This document shows positions 7,896 to 15,973 of a stretch of 64,000 nt of DNA, one piece after another (position 1 is the stretch's first letter; every line of letters begins with the position of its first letter). The notes under the pieces are model-generated. The model did not search any database. It saw only the letters and a program-made list of their open reading frames with translations, and was not told the DNA's origin. The DNA comes from Clostridiales bacterium (GTDB lineage Bacteria; Bacillota; Clostridia; Oscillospirales; Oscillospiraceae). Position numbers and translations under genes: made by a program. The DNA lies in NCBI GenBank assembly GCA_022786995.1, contig JALFUW010000018.1, positions 1-64,000 on the forward strand, given 5' to 3'.

Positions 7896-8744
7896 ATGAA
7901 CGTATATGAATTAGACAGACGGAGTGTTTTAACCACCCTGCCTGACAGGGATCCGCTTGGTCATAAAGGAAGCTTTGGAAAGGTGCTGCTGCTGTGCGGC
8001 AGCCGGGGCTTTACGGGGGCCGCTTACCTTTCTTCCATGGGAGCGCTGCGTGCGGGAGCCGGACTGGTCTATCTGGGTGTCCCGGAAAGCATCTATGGAA
8101 TTGAAGCGGTGAAGCTGAACGAGCCGGTGGTGTTCCCGCTGCCGGATGAAGACGGTAAACTGAGCAAAGAAGCCGTCCCAGAAATCCTGAAACGTTTACC
8201 TGCGATGAATGCGGTGCTGGTCGGCTGTGGACTGGGTGTTTCGGATGGAACACTGGCGGTGATCCGGGCGGTGCTGGGAAATGCTTCCTGTCCTGTCATT
8301 CTGGATGCCGATGGCATAAATGCGCTGCGTGGGCATATGGATGTACTGCGTGGAAGGCAAAACCAAACCATCCTGACCCCCCATGACGGTGAGTTTATCC
8401 GTGCGGGAGGTGCTCTAGGAAATGACCGAATGGTTTCCGCGGTTGCTTTTGCGGCAGAAAATGGCTGCATCCTGCTGCTGAAAGGCCACCGTACCTGCGT
8501 CACTGACGGAGAAACCGGGTATGTAAACCGTACCGGCAATCCCGGTATGGCGGTTGGCGGCAGCGGTGACGTGCTGGCGGGAATCCTTGCGGGCCTGCTG
8601 GGGCAGGGGATCGAGCCGCTGAAAGCAGCGGCCTGTGCCGCATGGCTGCACGGAGCGGCAGGGGATCTTTGCGCTGCGGAGCTGGGGCAGTATGCCATGC
8701 TGCCGACGGATATGCTCAGCGCCCTTCCACGACTACTGAAATAG
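7896..8744 (+). CDS. nnrD: ADP-dependent (S)-NAD(P)H-hydrate dehydratase
   Basis: The 282-residue product is the stand-alone dehydratase domain (YjeF C-terminal, ribokinase-like fold). It uses ADP to convert damaged NAD(P)H hydrates back to NAD(P)H. Visible motifs are the HKGSFGKVLLLCGS N-terminal loop, LTPHDGE, and the nucleotide-binding GNPGMAVGGSGDVLAG near residue 215. The NnrE epimerase domain often fused to it is absent, so it must be encoded elsewhere or be dispensable. The ATG at 7896 follows GGAGGTG; earlier in-frame codons overlap the promoter. It heads a cluster with a lipoprotein and a MazF toxin, an order reminiscent of the acpS-ydcC-alr-ndoA region of Bacillus. Confidence 0.95.
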   Translation: MNVYELDRRSVLTTLPDRDPLGHKGSFGKVLLLCGSRGFTGAAYLSSMGALRAGAGLVYLGVPESIYGIEAVKLNEPVVFPLPDEDGKLSKEAVPEILKRLPAMNAVLVGCGLGVSDGTLAVIRAVLGNASCPVILDADGINALRGHMDVLRGRQNQTILTPHDGEFIRAGGALGNDRMVSAVAFAAENGCILLLKGHRTCVTDGETGYVNRTGNPGMAVGGSGDVLAGILAGLLGQGIEPLKAAACAAWLHGAAGDLCAAELGQYAMLPTDMLSALPRLLK

Positions 8745-8756
8745 GACGGGATCGGA

Positions 8757-9317
8757 TTGAAAAAGATTCTGCCGCTTCTGCTGACTGCTGTATTGCTCAT
8801 GGGCTGTTCCCAAACGCCGAAGGAGATGGAGCGGGCGCTGTCCCTGCGCTCAAGGCTTCTTCAGGCATCCTCCTGTACCTTTGACGCGGAAATCACAGCG
8901 GACTATGGGGAAGTAATTCAGACGTTTTCCATGAATTGTGCCGCTGACCCACAGGGCGGCGTCTCCTTTCGCGTGACAGGGCCAAAGTCCATCGCGGGCA
9001 TTACGGGCACCCTCTCGAAACAGGGTGGCGCACTGACCTTTGACGAAACGGCACTGTATTTTAACCTTCTGGCGGACGGACAGCTTTCTCCTGTCAGTGC
9101 TCCGTGGGCGCTGATGAAAGCCCTGCGGGGCGGCTACCTCACCAGCGCGGGCATGGAAAACGACCAGCTCCGTGTCAGCGTCAACGACAGCTACGAGGAG
9201 GACGCTCTGAATCTGGACGTGTGGCTGGATTCTGCAGATATCCCCCAGAGGGCCGACATCTGTTATGCCGGGAAGCGAATCCTGTCGCTGAAGCTGGAAA
9301 ATGTTCAGATTTCGTAG
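8757..9317 (+). CDS. LolA-like lipoprotein
   Basis: The 186-residue protein uses a TTG start at 8757 after AGGACGGG. It has a lipoprotein signal ending in LLMGC, so Cys17 would be lipidated and the protein anchored outside the membrane. The rest is predicted beta-rich and resembles the LolA/YdcC-type lipoprotein fold (CTFDAEITADYGEVIQTFS, then repeated strand pairs). In Firmicutes such proteins sit beside acpS, nnrD and alr and some are tied to sporulation or germination. It starts 12 bases after nnrD and is probably co-transcribed. The fold call is by eye and moderate. Confidence 0.75.
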   Translation: MKKILPLLLTAVLLMGCSQTPKEMERALSLRSRLLQASSCTFDAEITADYGEVIQTFSMNCAADPQGGVSFRVTGPKSIAGITGTLSKQGGALTFDETALYFNLLADGQLSPVSAPWALMKALRGGYLTSAGMENDQLRVSVNDSYEEDALNLDVWLDSADIPQRADICYAGKRILSLKLENVQIS

Positions 9318-9456
9318 CATTTCGCAGATGCCGTGCATAGGATATTTTGCAGACAGGTAAAGTATAAAATCCATTGTGACGTGGGACAATAGAGTTACCG
9401 CGTTACATATGGAGCTTTCCGGTAGCGCAGTAGATTTTGCACGGAGCGTGACAAAT

Positions 9457-9828
9457 ATGACCGAATCATCCGTTAAACGGGGCGATATCTTCTATGCGGA
9501 CCTGTCCCCGGTAGTGGGCAGCGAGCAGGGCGGCACACGTCCTGTGCTGATTGTTCAGAATGATACAGGAAACCGCCATTCACCTACAGTGATTGCCGCC
9601 GCTATTACCAGCCAGACCGGCAAGGCCAAACTGCCGACGCATATTAACATTGCCGGGGGCAGTGTAGGGCTGAGCAAAGACTCCATAATTCTTCTGGAAC
9701 AGATTCGTACCATTGACAAGCGCCGCCTGCGTGAGCATATGGGGCATCTGGATGAGCAGCAGATGGCCCAGGTGGATGATGCCATTGCGGTGAGCTTCGG
9801 CCTTCCCGGCAGCAATCGGGCAACGTGA
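9457..9828 (+). CDS. mazF: MazF/PemK-type mRNA interferase (no antitoxin seen)
   Basis: The 123-residue core matches the MazF/NdoA family, with [26 protein letters not shown] at the start of the SH3-like barrel. The conserved basic residue in the RGD loop and the TRPVL strand, both associated with the active site, are present. These toxins cut single-stranded mRNA at short motifs. In Bacillus the antitoxin gene ndoAI lies directly upstream; here the 139 bases before this gene contain no credible antitoxin frame. The start is uncertain: ATG 9457 gives the usual N-terminus, while an in-frame ATG at 9409 would add 16 residues. It may be an orphan whose antitoxin is unlinked. Confidence 0.9.
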   Translation: MTESSVKRGDIFYADLSPVVGSEQGGTRPVLIVQNDTGNRHSPTVIAAAITSQTGKAKLPTHINIAGGSVGLSKDSIILLEQIRTIDKRRLREHMGHLDEQQMAQVDDAIAVSFGLPGSNRAT

Positions 9829-9830
9829 AA

Positions 9831-9859
9831 AACCCGGCGGTTCGTAAGAGCCGCCGGGT
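9831..9859. terminator. Shared terminator between mazF and gltX
   Basis: Hairpin with arms CCCGGCGG and CCGCCGGG, flanked by A-rich sequence on the left and short T runs to the right. It sits between two convergent genes and probably serves both. Confidence 0.7.
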
Positions 9860-9866
9860 AAACTGT

Positions 9867-11513
9867 TTAATTCAGGGAAGCAATGGCGTTGCGAATCCGC
9901 TGCAGCGTGCGTTCCTGTCCCAGAATCTGCATGACCGTATACAGGTCAGGGGAGTTTACTTGCCCGGTGACCGCCAGACGAATCATGGTGGAAACGTCTG
10001 TCACTGTGCCGGCGAAAGCGTCGGGATTGGCCTTATAGGCCTTCATATCGGTGGTGAAGCCGATATCCGTGGTAATGCCCTTGACCTTATCGAACCAGGT
10101 GCCGGAATCATCAGCGGGATTGTAGCTGTTTGAGAATCGGTTCAGAACATCTACAATAACAGTTTTATCAAATCTTGCGTCAAACTCCGGCTGTTGCAGG
10201 TATTCGTCATAGAAGAAGCCCATGTAAGGCTTGGCGTCCTTCCAGACCGCCAAGTCCTTCCGGGGTTTTTTTCCGCCCCGTCCAATGGCGAGGATTTTCT
10301 TGGCGTACTCCGGGTCGGCAGTAAGCTTTGCGCCAAAATCCGGGTCAAATTCCTGTGCCCACTCGTTCAGCAGGGTGTACACCTTCTCGGCATCCATCCG
10401 GGAGATGACGTTCTTGGACACATCCGTCAGCTTGGCGTAGTCGAACAGAGAACCGGCGGGATTCAGCTTCTTGGGGCTGAACTTGAAGGTGTCGGCAGGG
10501 GCATCGGGATTGGCCCGCCGCCAGTCCTCAAAGTTGGAGTTCAGCAGGGTCATAATATATTCGTAGACCGCCTCTACTGGGAAGCCCTCGGCCTTGTAGT
10601 AGGTCAGCGCCAGCTCCGGGTCCTTGCGCTTGCTGAGCTTGCGCTTGGAGGTGCCGTCCATCTTCATCAGCGGCCCAATGTGAACGTATTTCGGCAGCTT
10701 GAAGCCCAGCGCCTTGAACAGCTGAATGTGGAAGGGCAGGGTAGGCAGCCACTCATCGCCCCGGACAACGTGGGTGGTGCGCATCAGGTGGTCGTCTACC
10801 GCGTGGGCGAAGTGGTAGGTGGGAATGCCGTCGGATTTCAGCAGAACGTGGTCAATGTCGTTTTCGGTGATGGTCAGCTTGCCCTTCACCAGATCGTCGA
10901 ATTTGAACTGATTTTCGATGGAGCCGGTGGAGCGGAACCGAAGTACCCAGGGATTTCCGGCGTCCAGCTGGGCCTGAATGTCTTCCAGAGAGCGGTCACG
11001 CCACATGGCGTACTTGCCGTAATAGCCGGTGGTTTCTTTATTCGCTTCCTGCTGTTCCCGCATGGCAGCCAGCTGCTCCTCGGTGCAGAAGCATGGATAG
11101 GCCATGCCCTCGGAAACCAGCTTTTTGGCATAGACATGATAAATATCCGCCCGCTGACGCTGGCGGTAAGGGCCGTAGGCGCCATTGTCACCGTCCATGG
11201 TAGCGCCCTCGTCAAAGTGGATGCCGTAGTGCTTCAGCGTGTTGATGAGCACCTCCACCGCGCCGGGAACCTCTCGCTTGGCATCGGTGTCCTCCACACG
11301 AAGAAACAGCACGCCGCCGCTCTGATGGGCCATCCGCTCCGCGGTCAGTCCCTGCACCAGATTGCCCAGATGGACAAAGCCGGTGGGGGAGGGAGCCATT
11401 CGTGTGACCACAGCGCCCTCCGGCAGCTGCCGGGGGGGATATTTTTCTTCCAGAGACTCCGGGGTTTCTGCTACATCGGGGAACAGAAGCGCAGCCAGTG
11501 CCTGATAATCCAT
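9867..11513 (-). CDS. gltX: Glutamate-tRNA ligase (GltX)
   Basis: The 548-residue class I synthetase has the HIGH-type motif (APSPTGFVHLGN, about residues 40-51), the EDTD strand and a KMSKS-like KRKLSKRKD, followed by the helical anticodon-binding region. It is about 60 residues longer than typical GltX (about 485) and belongs to the longer clostridial form. It charges tRNA(Glu), possibly also tRNA(Gln) for transamidation, which sequence alone cannot settle. The frame continues upstream, but ATG 11513 is chosen because the promoter (11548-11576) lies inside the extension. It is transcribed divergently from trpS. Confidence 0.95.
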   Translation of the reverse strand: MDYQALAALLFPDVAETPESLEEKYPPRQLPEGAVVTRMAPSPTGFVHLGNLVQGLTAERMAHQSGGVLFLRVEDTDAKREVPGAVEVLINTLKHYGIHFDEGATMDGDNGAYGPYRQRQRADIYHVYAKKLVSEGMAYPCFCTEEQLAAMREQQEANKETTGYYGKYAMWRDRSLEDIQAQLDAGNPWVLRFRSTGSIENQFKFDDLVKGKLTITENDIDHVLLKSDGIPTYHFAHAVDDHLMRTTHVVRGDEWLPTLPFHIQLFKALGFKLPKYVHIGPLMKMDGTSKRKLSKRKDPELALTYYKAEGFPVEAVYEYIMTLLNSNFEDWRRANPDAPADTFKFSPKKLNPAGSLFDYAKLTDVSKNVISRMDAEKVYTLLNEWAQEFDPDFGAKLTADPEYAKKILAIGRGGKKPRKDLAVWKDAKPYMGFFYDEYLQQPEFDARFDKTVIVDVLNRFSNSYNPADDSGTWFDKVKGITTDIGFTTDMKAYKANPDAFAGTVTDVSTMIRLAVTGQVNSPDLYTVMQILGQERTLQRIRNAIASLN

Positions 11514-11547
11514 AGTCAGATACCTCTTTTTCCTTAAAGTTTTCCGT

Positions 11548-11576
11548 ATTATACCACAGCCTGACAGGAAAATCAA
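11548..11576 (-). promoter_or_regulatory. Promoter of gltX
   Basis: On the minus strand TTGATT (11571-11576) and TATAAT (11548-11553), 17-base spacer. Confidence 0.8.
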
Positions 11577-11600
11577 TTCTGCATATCTCAAATCAGACCC

Positions 11601-11629
11601 TTGCGAAACGGAATGATTTATGGTAAAAT
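11601..11629 (+). promoter_or_regulatory. Promoter of trpS
   Basis: TTGCGA (11601-11606) and TAAAAT (11624-11629) with 17-base spacing, back to back with the gltX promoter. No T-box lies between it and trpS. Confidence 0.75.
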
Positions 11630-11664
11630 CACAAATACTATTAAAACAAAGGAATGTGAAGACA

Positions 11665-12687
11665 ATGTGTGAAGTCATTACCGATCCCGCCGCGCCGAAG
11701 AAGCGGATGCTGTCCGGCATTCAGCCCTCCGGCGACCTGCACCTTGGCAACTATCTGGGAGCTATCCGCAACTGGGGCGCCCGTTCGGATACCTATGAGT
11801 GCTTCTACTTCATGGCAGACCTGCATACCATTACGGTTCGCCAGAACCCGGCAGACCTGCGCCGCCGGACGCTGGAGCAGCTGGCCCAGTACATTGCCTG
11901 CGGCCTTGACCCGGAGAAAAACACCCTGTTTATCCAGAGCCACGTCCACCAGCACGCGGAGCTGGGTTGGGTCTTGAACTGCTACACCATGTTCGGTGAG
12001 CTGTCCCGCATGACTCAGTTCAAGGACAAGGCAGCCAAGCACGCGGAGAATGTCAACGGCGGCCTGTTTACTTACCCGTCTCTGATGGCGGCGGACATTC
12101 TGCTCTACCAGCCTGATCTGGTGCCTGTGGGTCACGACCAGAAGCAGCACTGCGAGCTGACCCGGGACATTGCCAAGCGCTTTAACGGCATTTACGGCGA
12201 CGTGTTTAAGATCCCCGAGCCTTACATCCCGGAGACCGGCGCTCGCGTGATGAGCCTGAACGCCCCGGATACCAAAATGTCCAAGTCGATTCCCGAGGGC
12301 TGCGTCTTCCTGATGGAAAAGCCCGAGGATATCCAGCGCAAATTCAAGCGGGCCATCACCGATTCCGACACAGAGAACTGCGTCCGCTTTGACCCGGAGA
12401 ACAAGCCCGGCGTTGCAAACCTAATGAGCATTTACTCCGCTGTCACCGGCAAGACCTACGCCCAGATCGAGGAAGAATTTGCAGGCTGCGGCTATGGAAA
12501 GTTCAAGCCGGTGGTGGGCGACGCGGTCATCGAGCATCTGCGCCCCATCCGGGAAGAGGCCTCCCGTCTGATGAAGGACAAGGCCTATTTGGAGAGTGTC
12601 TACCGAAACGGTGCGGAAAAGGCCAGCTTTGTGGCGGAAAAGACCCTGCGCAAGGTCTACAAAAAGGTCGGCTTTGTTGCACGCTGA
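11665..12687 (+). CDS. trpS: Tryptophan-tRNA ligase
   Basis: The 340-residue class I synthetase has PSGDLHLGNYLG (HIGH motif, about 20-31) and DTKMSKS (about 205-211), with a GHDQKQHCELTRDIA segment typical of TrpRS. It activates Trp and charges tRNA(Trp) in the cytoplasm as a homodimer. The start at 11665 follows AAAGGAATG at a suitable distance and lies downstream of the promoter. Its stop codon overlaps the ATG of the next small membrane protein, so the two are translationally coupled. Unlike pheST, alaS and cysS, no T-box is present. Confidence 0.98.
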   Translation: MCEVITDPAAPKKRMLSGIQPSGDLHLGNYLGAIRNWGARSDTYECFYFMADLHTITVRQNPADLRRRTLEQLAQYIACGLDPEKNTLFIQSHVHQHAELGWVLNCYTMFGELSRMTQFKDKAAKHAENVNGGLFTYPSLMAADILLYQPDLVPVGHDQKQHCELTRDIAKRFNGIYGDVFKIPEPYIPETGARVMSLNAPDTKMSKSIPEGCVFLMEKPEDIQRKFKRAITDSDTENCVRFDPENKPGVANLMSIYSAVTGKTYAQIEEEFAGCGYGKFKPVVGDAVIEHLRPIREEASRLMKDKAYLESVYRNGAEKASFVAEKTLRKVYKKVGFVAR

Positions 12688-12992
12688 TGGCTGAGGATTT
12701 TATTTTGGACAGCCTTTCGGACATGGATCCCTACGACCGGGAGGAGCGCTGCCGGAAGACGATTCGTACATTACTGAGAGCAATCATTGTGCGGATTGCA
12801 GCCGGTGTGCTGCTGGCGGTGGCGGTGATTCGTGCCGGTGCGTCATCTGTGGCACTGGGGCTGACTGGATTTGCGCTGCTGCTGATTCTATCGGGGCTTT
12901 TTCCACTCATGGTGGAAATGAAGAAGCAAAGAGGGATTCTAAAAGAATGTCTCGATCAGCAAAAAGAGCAGGAACAAACAGGACATTCCTGA
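12687..12992 (+). CDS. Small membrane protein of unknown function (101 aa)
   Basis: The ATG overlaps the trpS stop codon (TGATG). The product has an acidic N-terminal tail, a basic stretch (RCRKTIRTLLRA), two predicted transmembrane helices (about 33-52 and 57-75, the second rich in Leu), and a charged Gln-rich C-terminal tail. I do not recognise the family. Coupling to trpS and a downstream terminator indicate it is the last gene of that transcript. Confidence 0.7.
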   Translation: MAEDFILDSLSDMDPYDREERCRKTIRTLLRAIIVRIAAGVLLAVAVIRAGASSVALGLTGFALLLILSGLFPLMVEMKKQRGILKECLDQQKEQEQTGHS

Positions 12993-12994
12993 CA

Positions 12995-13027
12995 GAAAGC
13001 ACCGCAGTATTTTCCTGCGGTGCTTTC
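12995..13027 (+). terminator. Hairpin after the trpS operon
   Basis: Perfect 13-base arms (GAAAGCACCGCAG and its complement) around a 7-base loop. It has no strong T run of its own and is followed at once by a second hairpin that has one. Confidence 0.6.
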
Positions 13028-13038
13028 CGTATAAAAAA

Positions 13039-13074
13039 GAGACGGCAGCAAGCGCTGTCGTCTCAAATTTTTTT
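13039..13074. terminator. Bidirectional terminator
   Basis: Arms GAGACGGCAGC and GCTGTCGTCTC. A T7 tract follows on the plus strand and T6 on the minus strand. It separates the two convergent small membrane protein genes. Confidence 0.85.
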
Positions 13075-13077
13075 CCA

Positions 13078-13380
13078 TCAGGCAGTGGGAGCGGGGCAGG
13101 GGTAGCCCAGCAGCAGGGAAACCGCCACACAGATTACAATGCAGATAAAAGCCGTGACCATCCACAGACTCCGCCTGCGGGTGATCTCACCCGTGAGATA
13201 CAGCCATCCCACGCATAAAAGAGATCCAAAAATGGCAATAATGGCGGTGATCACCTTCAGCACGTTCCAACTGAGACCGGCGCACACCAAATACAAAATG
13301 AACACCAGAACATCCGCGAGAATGATCTTTGTCATCAGGCTTTCCATTTCACGATATCGATTGCGACTGCGTCTTGCCAC
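13078..13380 (-). CDS. Small membrane protein of unknown function (100 aa)
   Basis: The 100-residue product starts with a very basic tail (MARRSRNRYREME) and has three predicted transmembrane helices (about 18-34, 40-62 and 72-92) with an RRR cluster between the second and third. No family is recognised. It has its own promoter back to back with that of scpA and ends at the shared bidirectional terminator, so it is a single-gene transcript. Confidence 0.7.
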   Translation of the reverse strand: MARRSRNRYREMESLMTKIILADVLVFILYLVCAGLSWNVLKVITAIIAIFGSLLCVGWLYLTGEITRRRSLWMVTAFICIVICVAVSLLLGYPCPAPTA

Positions 13381-13414
13381 TTCTCATCCCTCCAAGGATT
13401 TTTCTTGTAAACCT

Positions 13415-13443
13415 ATCTTACCACAGACAGTCGAAAAAAGCAA
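13415..13443 (-). promoter_or_regulatory. Promoter of the 100-aa membrane protein
   Basis: On the minus strand TTGCTT (13438-13443) and TAAGAT (13415-13420), 17-base spacer. Confidence 0.6.
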
Positions 13444-13480
13444 TATTTTCTGCGGCAAAGGGTAATTTTTTTCTAAATGC

Positions 13481-13509
13481 TTGCGCGATTGGAAAAACAA
13501 TGGTATAAT
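13481..13509 (+). promoter_or_regulatory. Promoter of the scpA operon
   Basis: TTGCGC (13481-13486) and TATAAT (13504-13509), 17-base spacer, about 40 bases before the scpA ATG. Confidence 0.75.
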
Positions 13510-13549
13510 CCACTCGATATTATCGTGATTCGGGGAAAAGGAAGCTTCT

Positions 13550-14353
13550 ATGGGAGAACCGCAATACCGCCTTGAGGGCATCGTCCATACAAAATCAGAG
13601 ATTATGGAGGACTTCGAAGGCCCGCTGGATGTTATTTTTGAGCTGCTGAGCAAGAATAGAATTGAAATACAGGATGTGTCCATTACCGCCATTTTGGAGC
13701 AGTACTTAGCGTATCTGGATGAGATGAAGCGCCTGGACATGGAGATTGCCAGTGAATTCATTACCATGGCATCCCACCTGATGTTGATTAAAACAAAGAT
13801 GCTGCTGTCCGCGGCGGAGCAGGCAGAGGCGGAAAGTGAATTGGATCTGCTGCGTCAGTCTCTGATCGAACGCAAGCGGAAGGAAGCCATGGAGCAGATT
13901 CGCGTCGCGGTAACCGAGCTGGAGCCGAGAAACGAGATTGGACGCTGCCTGTTCACCAAACAGCCGGAACCGCTGAAACGGGAGCAGGGCTATCGCTATC
14001 AGCACGATGTTCTGGATCTTCTGCGGGCGCTTGATATGATTGCTGAGCGGAATGCCCGCCAGCTTCCGCCGCCAACCACGAATTTTAAGGGCATCGTCGG
14101 CAAGGAGCCCTATCCCATCGGCAGAAAGACCGGCGAGGTGCTGCGTCAGCTGGTTCTGCGGGGTGTGGAACGGCTCAAAAATCTGTTTCGGGGCAACAAA
14201 AGCCGTTCCGAAATTGTGGCAACATTTCTTGCCGTTCTGGATTTGTGCAAAACCAATTCCGTGACACTTGAGGATGACGTAAATGGTGACAATCCCAACG
14301 TCCGGCTGCTGGATGAGGAAGAAAAGAAGGAGTTGATCGCCCATGGAACCTGA
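13550..14353 (+). CDS. scpA: Segregation and condensation protein A
   Basis: The 267-residue kleisin subunit of the SMC-ScpAB complex, which compacts and segregates the chromosome. The N-terminal region (EDFEGPLDVIFELLSKNRIEIQDVSI, about 22-48) is the characteristic SMC-neck-binding helix, and residues about 190-265 form the winged-helix end that contacts an SMC head. The ATG follows GGAAAAGGAAGC. It overlaps scpB by 11 bases, indicating translational coupling. It heads an operon with scpB, a DUF2953 protein, gerW, a carboxypeptidase and rluB. Confidence 0.97.
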   Translation: MGEPQYRLEGIVHTKSEIMEDFEGPLDVIFELLSKNRIEIQDVSITAILEQYLAYLDEMKRLDMEIASEFITMASHLMLIKTKMLLSAAEQAEAESELDLLRQSLIERKRKEAMEQIRVAVTELEPRNEIGRCLFTKQPEPLKREQGYRYQHDVLDLLRALDMIAERNARQLPPPTTNFKGIVGKEPYPIGRKTGEVLRQLVLRGVERLKNLFRGNKSRSEIVATFLAVLDLCKTNSVTLEDDVNGDNPNVRLLDEEEKKELIAHGT

Positions 14354-14909
14354 ACAGCTGCAAAGAACAATTGAGGCGATTCTTTTCGCTGCCGGCGAGC
14401 GGATGGAGATTCGGAGACTGGCGGATGTGCTGGAAACAGACCCGGACGAGATCGAAAAGGCCACGGACGCGTTGGCAGACGCGTATGCCTTTCAGCGGCG
14501 GGGCATCCGCATTCTGAAGCTGGAAAAGGGCTATCAGATGGTATCCTCCGGGGAGATGGCGGATTATGTCACAAAAGCGCTGGAAACCCGGAAGCCGCCC
14601 AAGCTGTCCTCCTCCCAATTGGAAACCCTGACAATTATTGCCTATTACCAGCCTGCGACGAAGGCGATGGTGGAGCAGATTCGGGGCGTGGACAGCGCCT
14701 ATTCCGTGGCAGCCCTGCTGAACAAGAAGCTCATTGAGGAAGCCGGACGCCTGAACGTGCCCGGACGGCCCATTCAGTACCGAACCACGCCGGATTTCCT
14801 CCGAACCTTTGGCCTTTCCTCTCTGGAAGAGCTGCCCCCCATCGAAAAAATTACCTTTGGCGAGCCGATTGAGCTGCCCCAGGAGCAGCCAAGCGGGGAG
14901 GAAAGCTAA
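14343..14909 (+). CDS. scpB: Segregation and condensation protein B
   Basis: The 188-residue protein has two tandem winged-helix domains (about 5-80 and 85-165). The second contains LSSSQLETLTIIAYYQPATKAMVEQIRGVDS, the most conserved ScpB stretch. A ScpB dimer binds the middle of the ScpA kleisin in the SMC complex. Its stop overlaps the ATG of the next gene. Length and order are normal for Firmicutes. Confidence 0.97.
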   Translation: MEPEQLQRTIEAILFAAGERMEIRRLADVLETDPDEIEKATDALADAYAFQRRGIRILKLEKGYQMVSSGEMADYVTKALETRKPPKLSSSQLETLTIIAYYQPATKAMVEQIRGVDSAYSVAALLNKKLIEEAGRLNVPGRPIQYRTTPDFLRTFGLSSLEELPPIEKITFGEPIELPQEQPSGEES

Positions 14910-15547
14910 TGGGCATCTGGATTGCTGGTGCTATCCTGCTGGCGCTGGCGGTGCTTCCGCTGGGTGTCCGCATCCGCTACAACGACGCGGGTTTTGTTCT
15001 GAAGGTAATTGCGGGGCCATTGAAAATCACGGTTATTCCCGGAAGGAAAAAACCAAAAAAACAAAAGGTCAAGCAAAAAAAGCAGAAAGCGGTTCAGACA
15101 GCGGAATCTGCCGGAAGCGAGGAAAGACCGCCCCAGCCTCCGAAGGCACAGCCGGAGCAGAAGGAAAGGGGCGGAAGTCTTACCAGATTCCTGCCTCTGG
15201 TGAAGCTGGGCCTAAAGTTCTTAGGAGATTTCCGCCGGAAGCTTCGGCTGGACAATCTGTATCTGCGTTTGATTCTGGCAGGTGACGACCCCTGTGATCT
15301 GGCGGTGAACTACGGGCGGATCTGGGCGGCTGTGGGGAATCTGATGCCGCAGCTGGAACGGCTGTTCGTCATCAAAAAGCGGGATATTCAGGTGGAATGC
15401 GATTTTACGGCCACGGAGCTTTGCGTGGTTGCCCATCTTGACATTACCATCACACTGGGCTGGCTGCTGGTATTGGCTCTGTACTATGGCATTCGGATAT
15501 TGTTTGAATTTTTATCTATCAAAAGAAAAGGCGGTGGCGATAAATGA
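14909..15547 (+). CDS. DUF2953-type membrane-associated protein
   Basis: The 212-residue product has an N-terminal transmembrane helix (about 3-20), a Lys/Gln-rich charged linker (about 45-95), then an amphipathic body and a second hydrophobic helix near the C-terminus (about 178-200). This architecture and the DNLYLRLILAGDDPCDLAVNYG stretch match DUF2953, a family found next to gerW/ytfJ and scpB in sporulating Firmicutes. The function is unknown; the fixed position beside gerW suggests a sporulation link. It overlaps scpB by one base and gerW by four. Confidence 0.75.
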   Translation: MGIWIAGAILLALAVLPLGVRIRYNDAGFVLKVIAGPLKITVIPGRKKPKKQKVKQKKQKAVQTAESAGSEERPPQPPKAQPEQKERGGSLTRFLPLVKLGLKFLGDFRRKLRLDNLYLRLILAGDDPCDLAVNYGRIWAAVGNLMPQLERLFVIKKRDIQVECDFTATELCVVAHLDITITLGWLLVLALYYGIRILFEFLSIKRKGGGDK

Positions 15548-15933
15548 GTGAAAAACTTCCCAACATGCTGGAGAGCACCATCCAGAAAATTCGTGAGATG
15601 GTGGATGTCAATTCTGTTGTCGGTGAACCCATCCATACCCCTGACGGTGTGACGTTAATCCCTGTCAGCAAGGTCAGTGTGGGTTTTGGCGGCGGCGGTA
15701 CGGATTTTGCTAACAGCAAGGGCGGGGAGAACCCCTTCGGCGGCGGCGTCGGCGGCGGTGTCAAGGTAACGCCCCTGTGCTTCCTGATCGTGCAGGACGG
15801 AAATGTGCGTATGATGCCCGTCCCTGTGCCTGCCAATTCCACGGCCGACCGCATCGTGGAAATGATGCCGGATACACTGGAAAAGCTGAACGCTCTGTTG
15901 GGTGGCAAAAAAGCGGAAAAAACGGGGGAATAA
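15544..15933 (+). CDS. gerW: GerW family sporulation protein (YtfJ)
   Basis: The 129-residue protein carries the family hallmarks: an N-terminal helix (MLESTIQKIREMVDVNSVVG), the strand GVTLIPVSKVSVGFGGGG, and a Gly-rich loop (about 60-78) before VKVTPLCFLIV. In Bacillus YtfJ/GerW is made in the forespore and is needed for some germinant responses. It follows the DUF2953 gene with a four-base overlap, the same pairing as in other sporulators. No separate SigF/SigG promoter is clear, so read-through from scpA is assumed. Confidence 0.95.
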   Translation: MSEKLPNMLESTIQKIREMVDVNSVVGEPIHTPDGVTLIPVSKVSVGFGGGGTDFANSKGGENPFGGGVGGGVKVTPLCFLIVQDGNVRMMPVPVPANSTADRIVEMMPDTLEKLNALLGGKKAEKTGE

Positions 15934-15973
15934 CCCACCGCACATCCGGGCAGACTAGCTCCGGGTGAGATAC

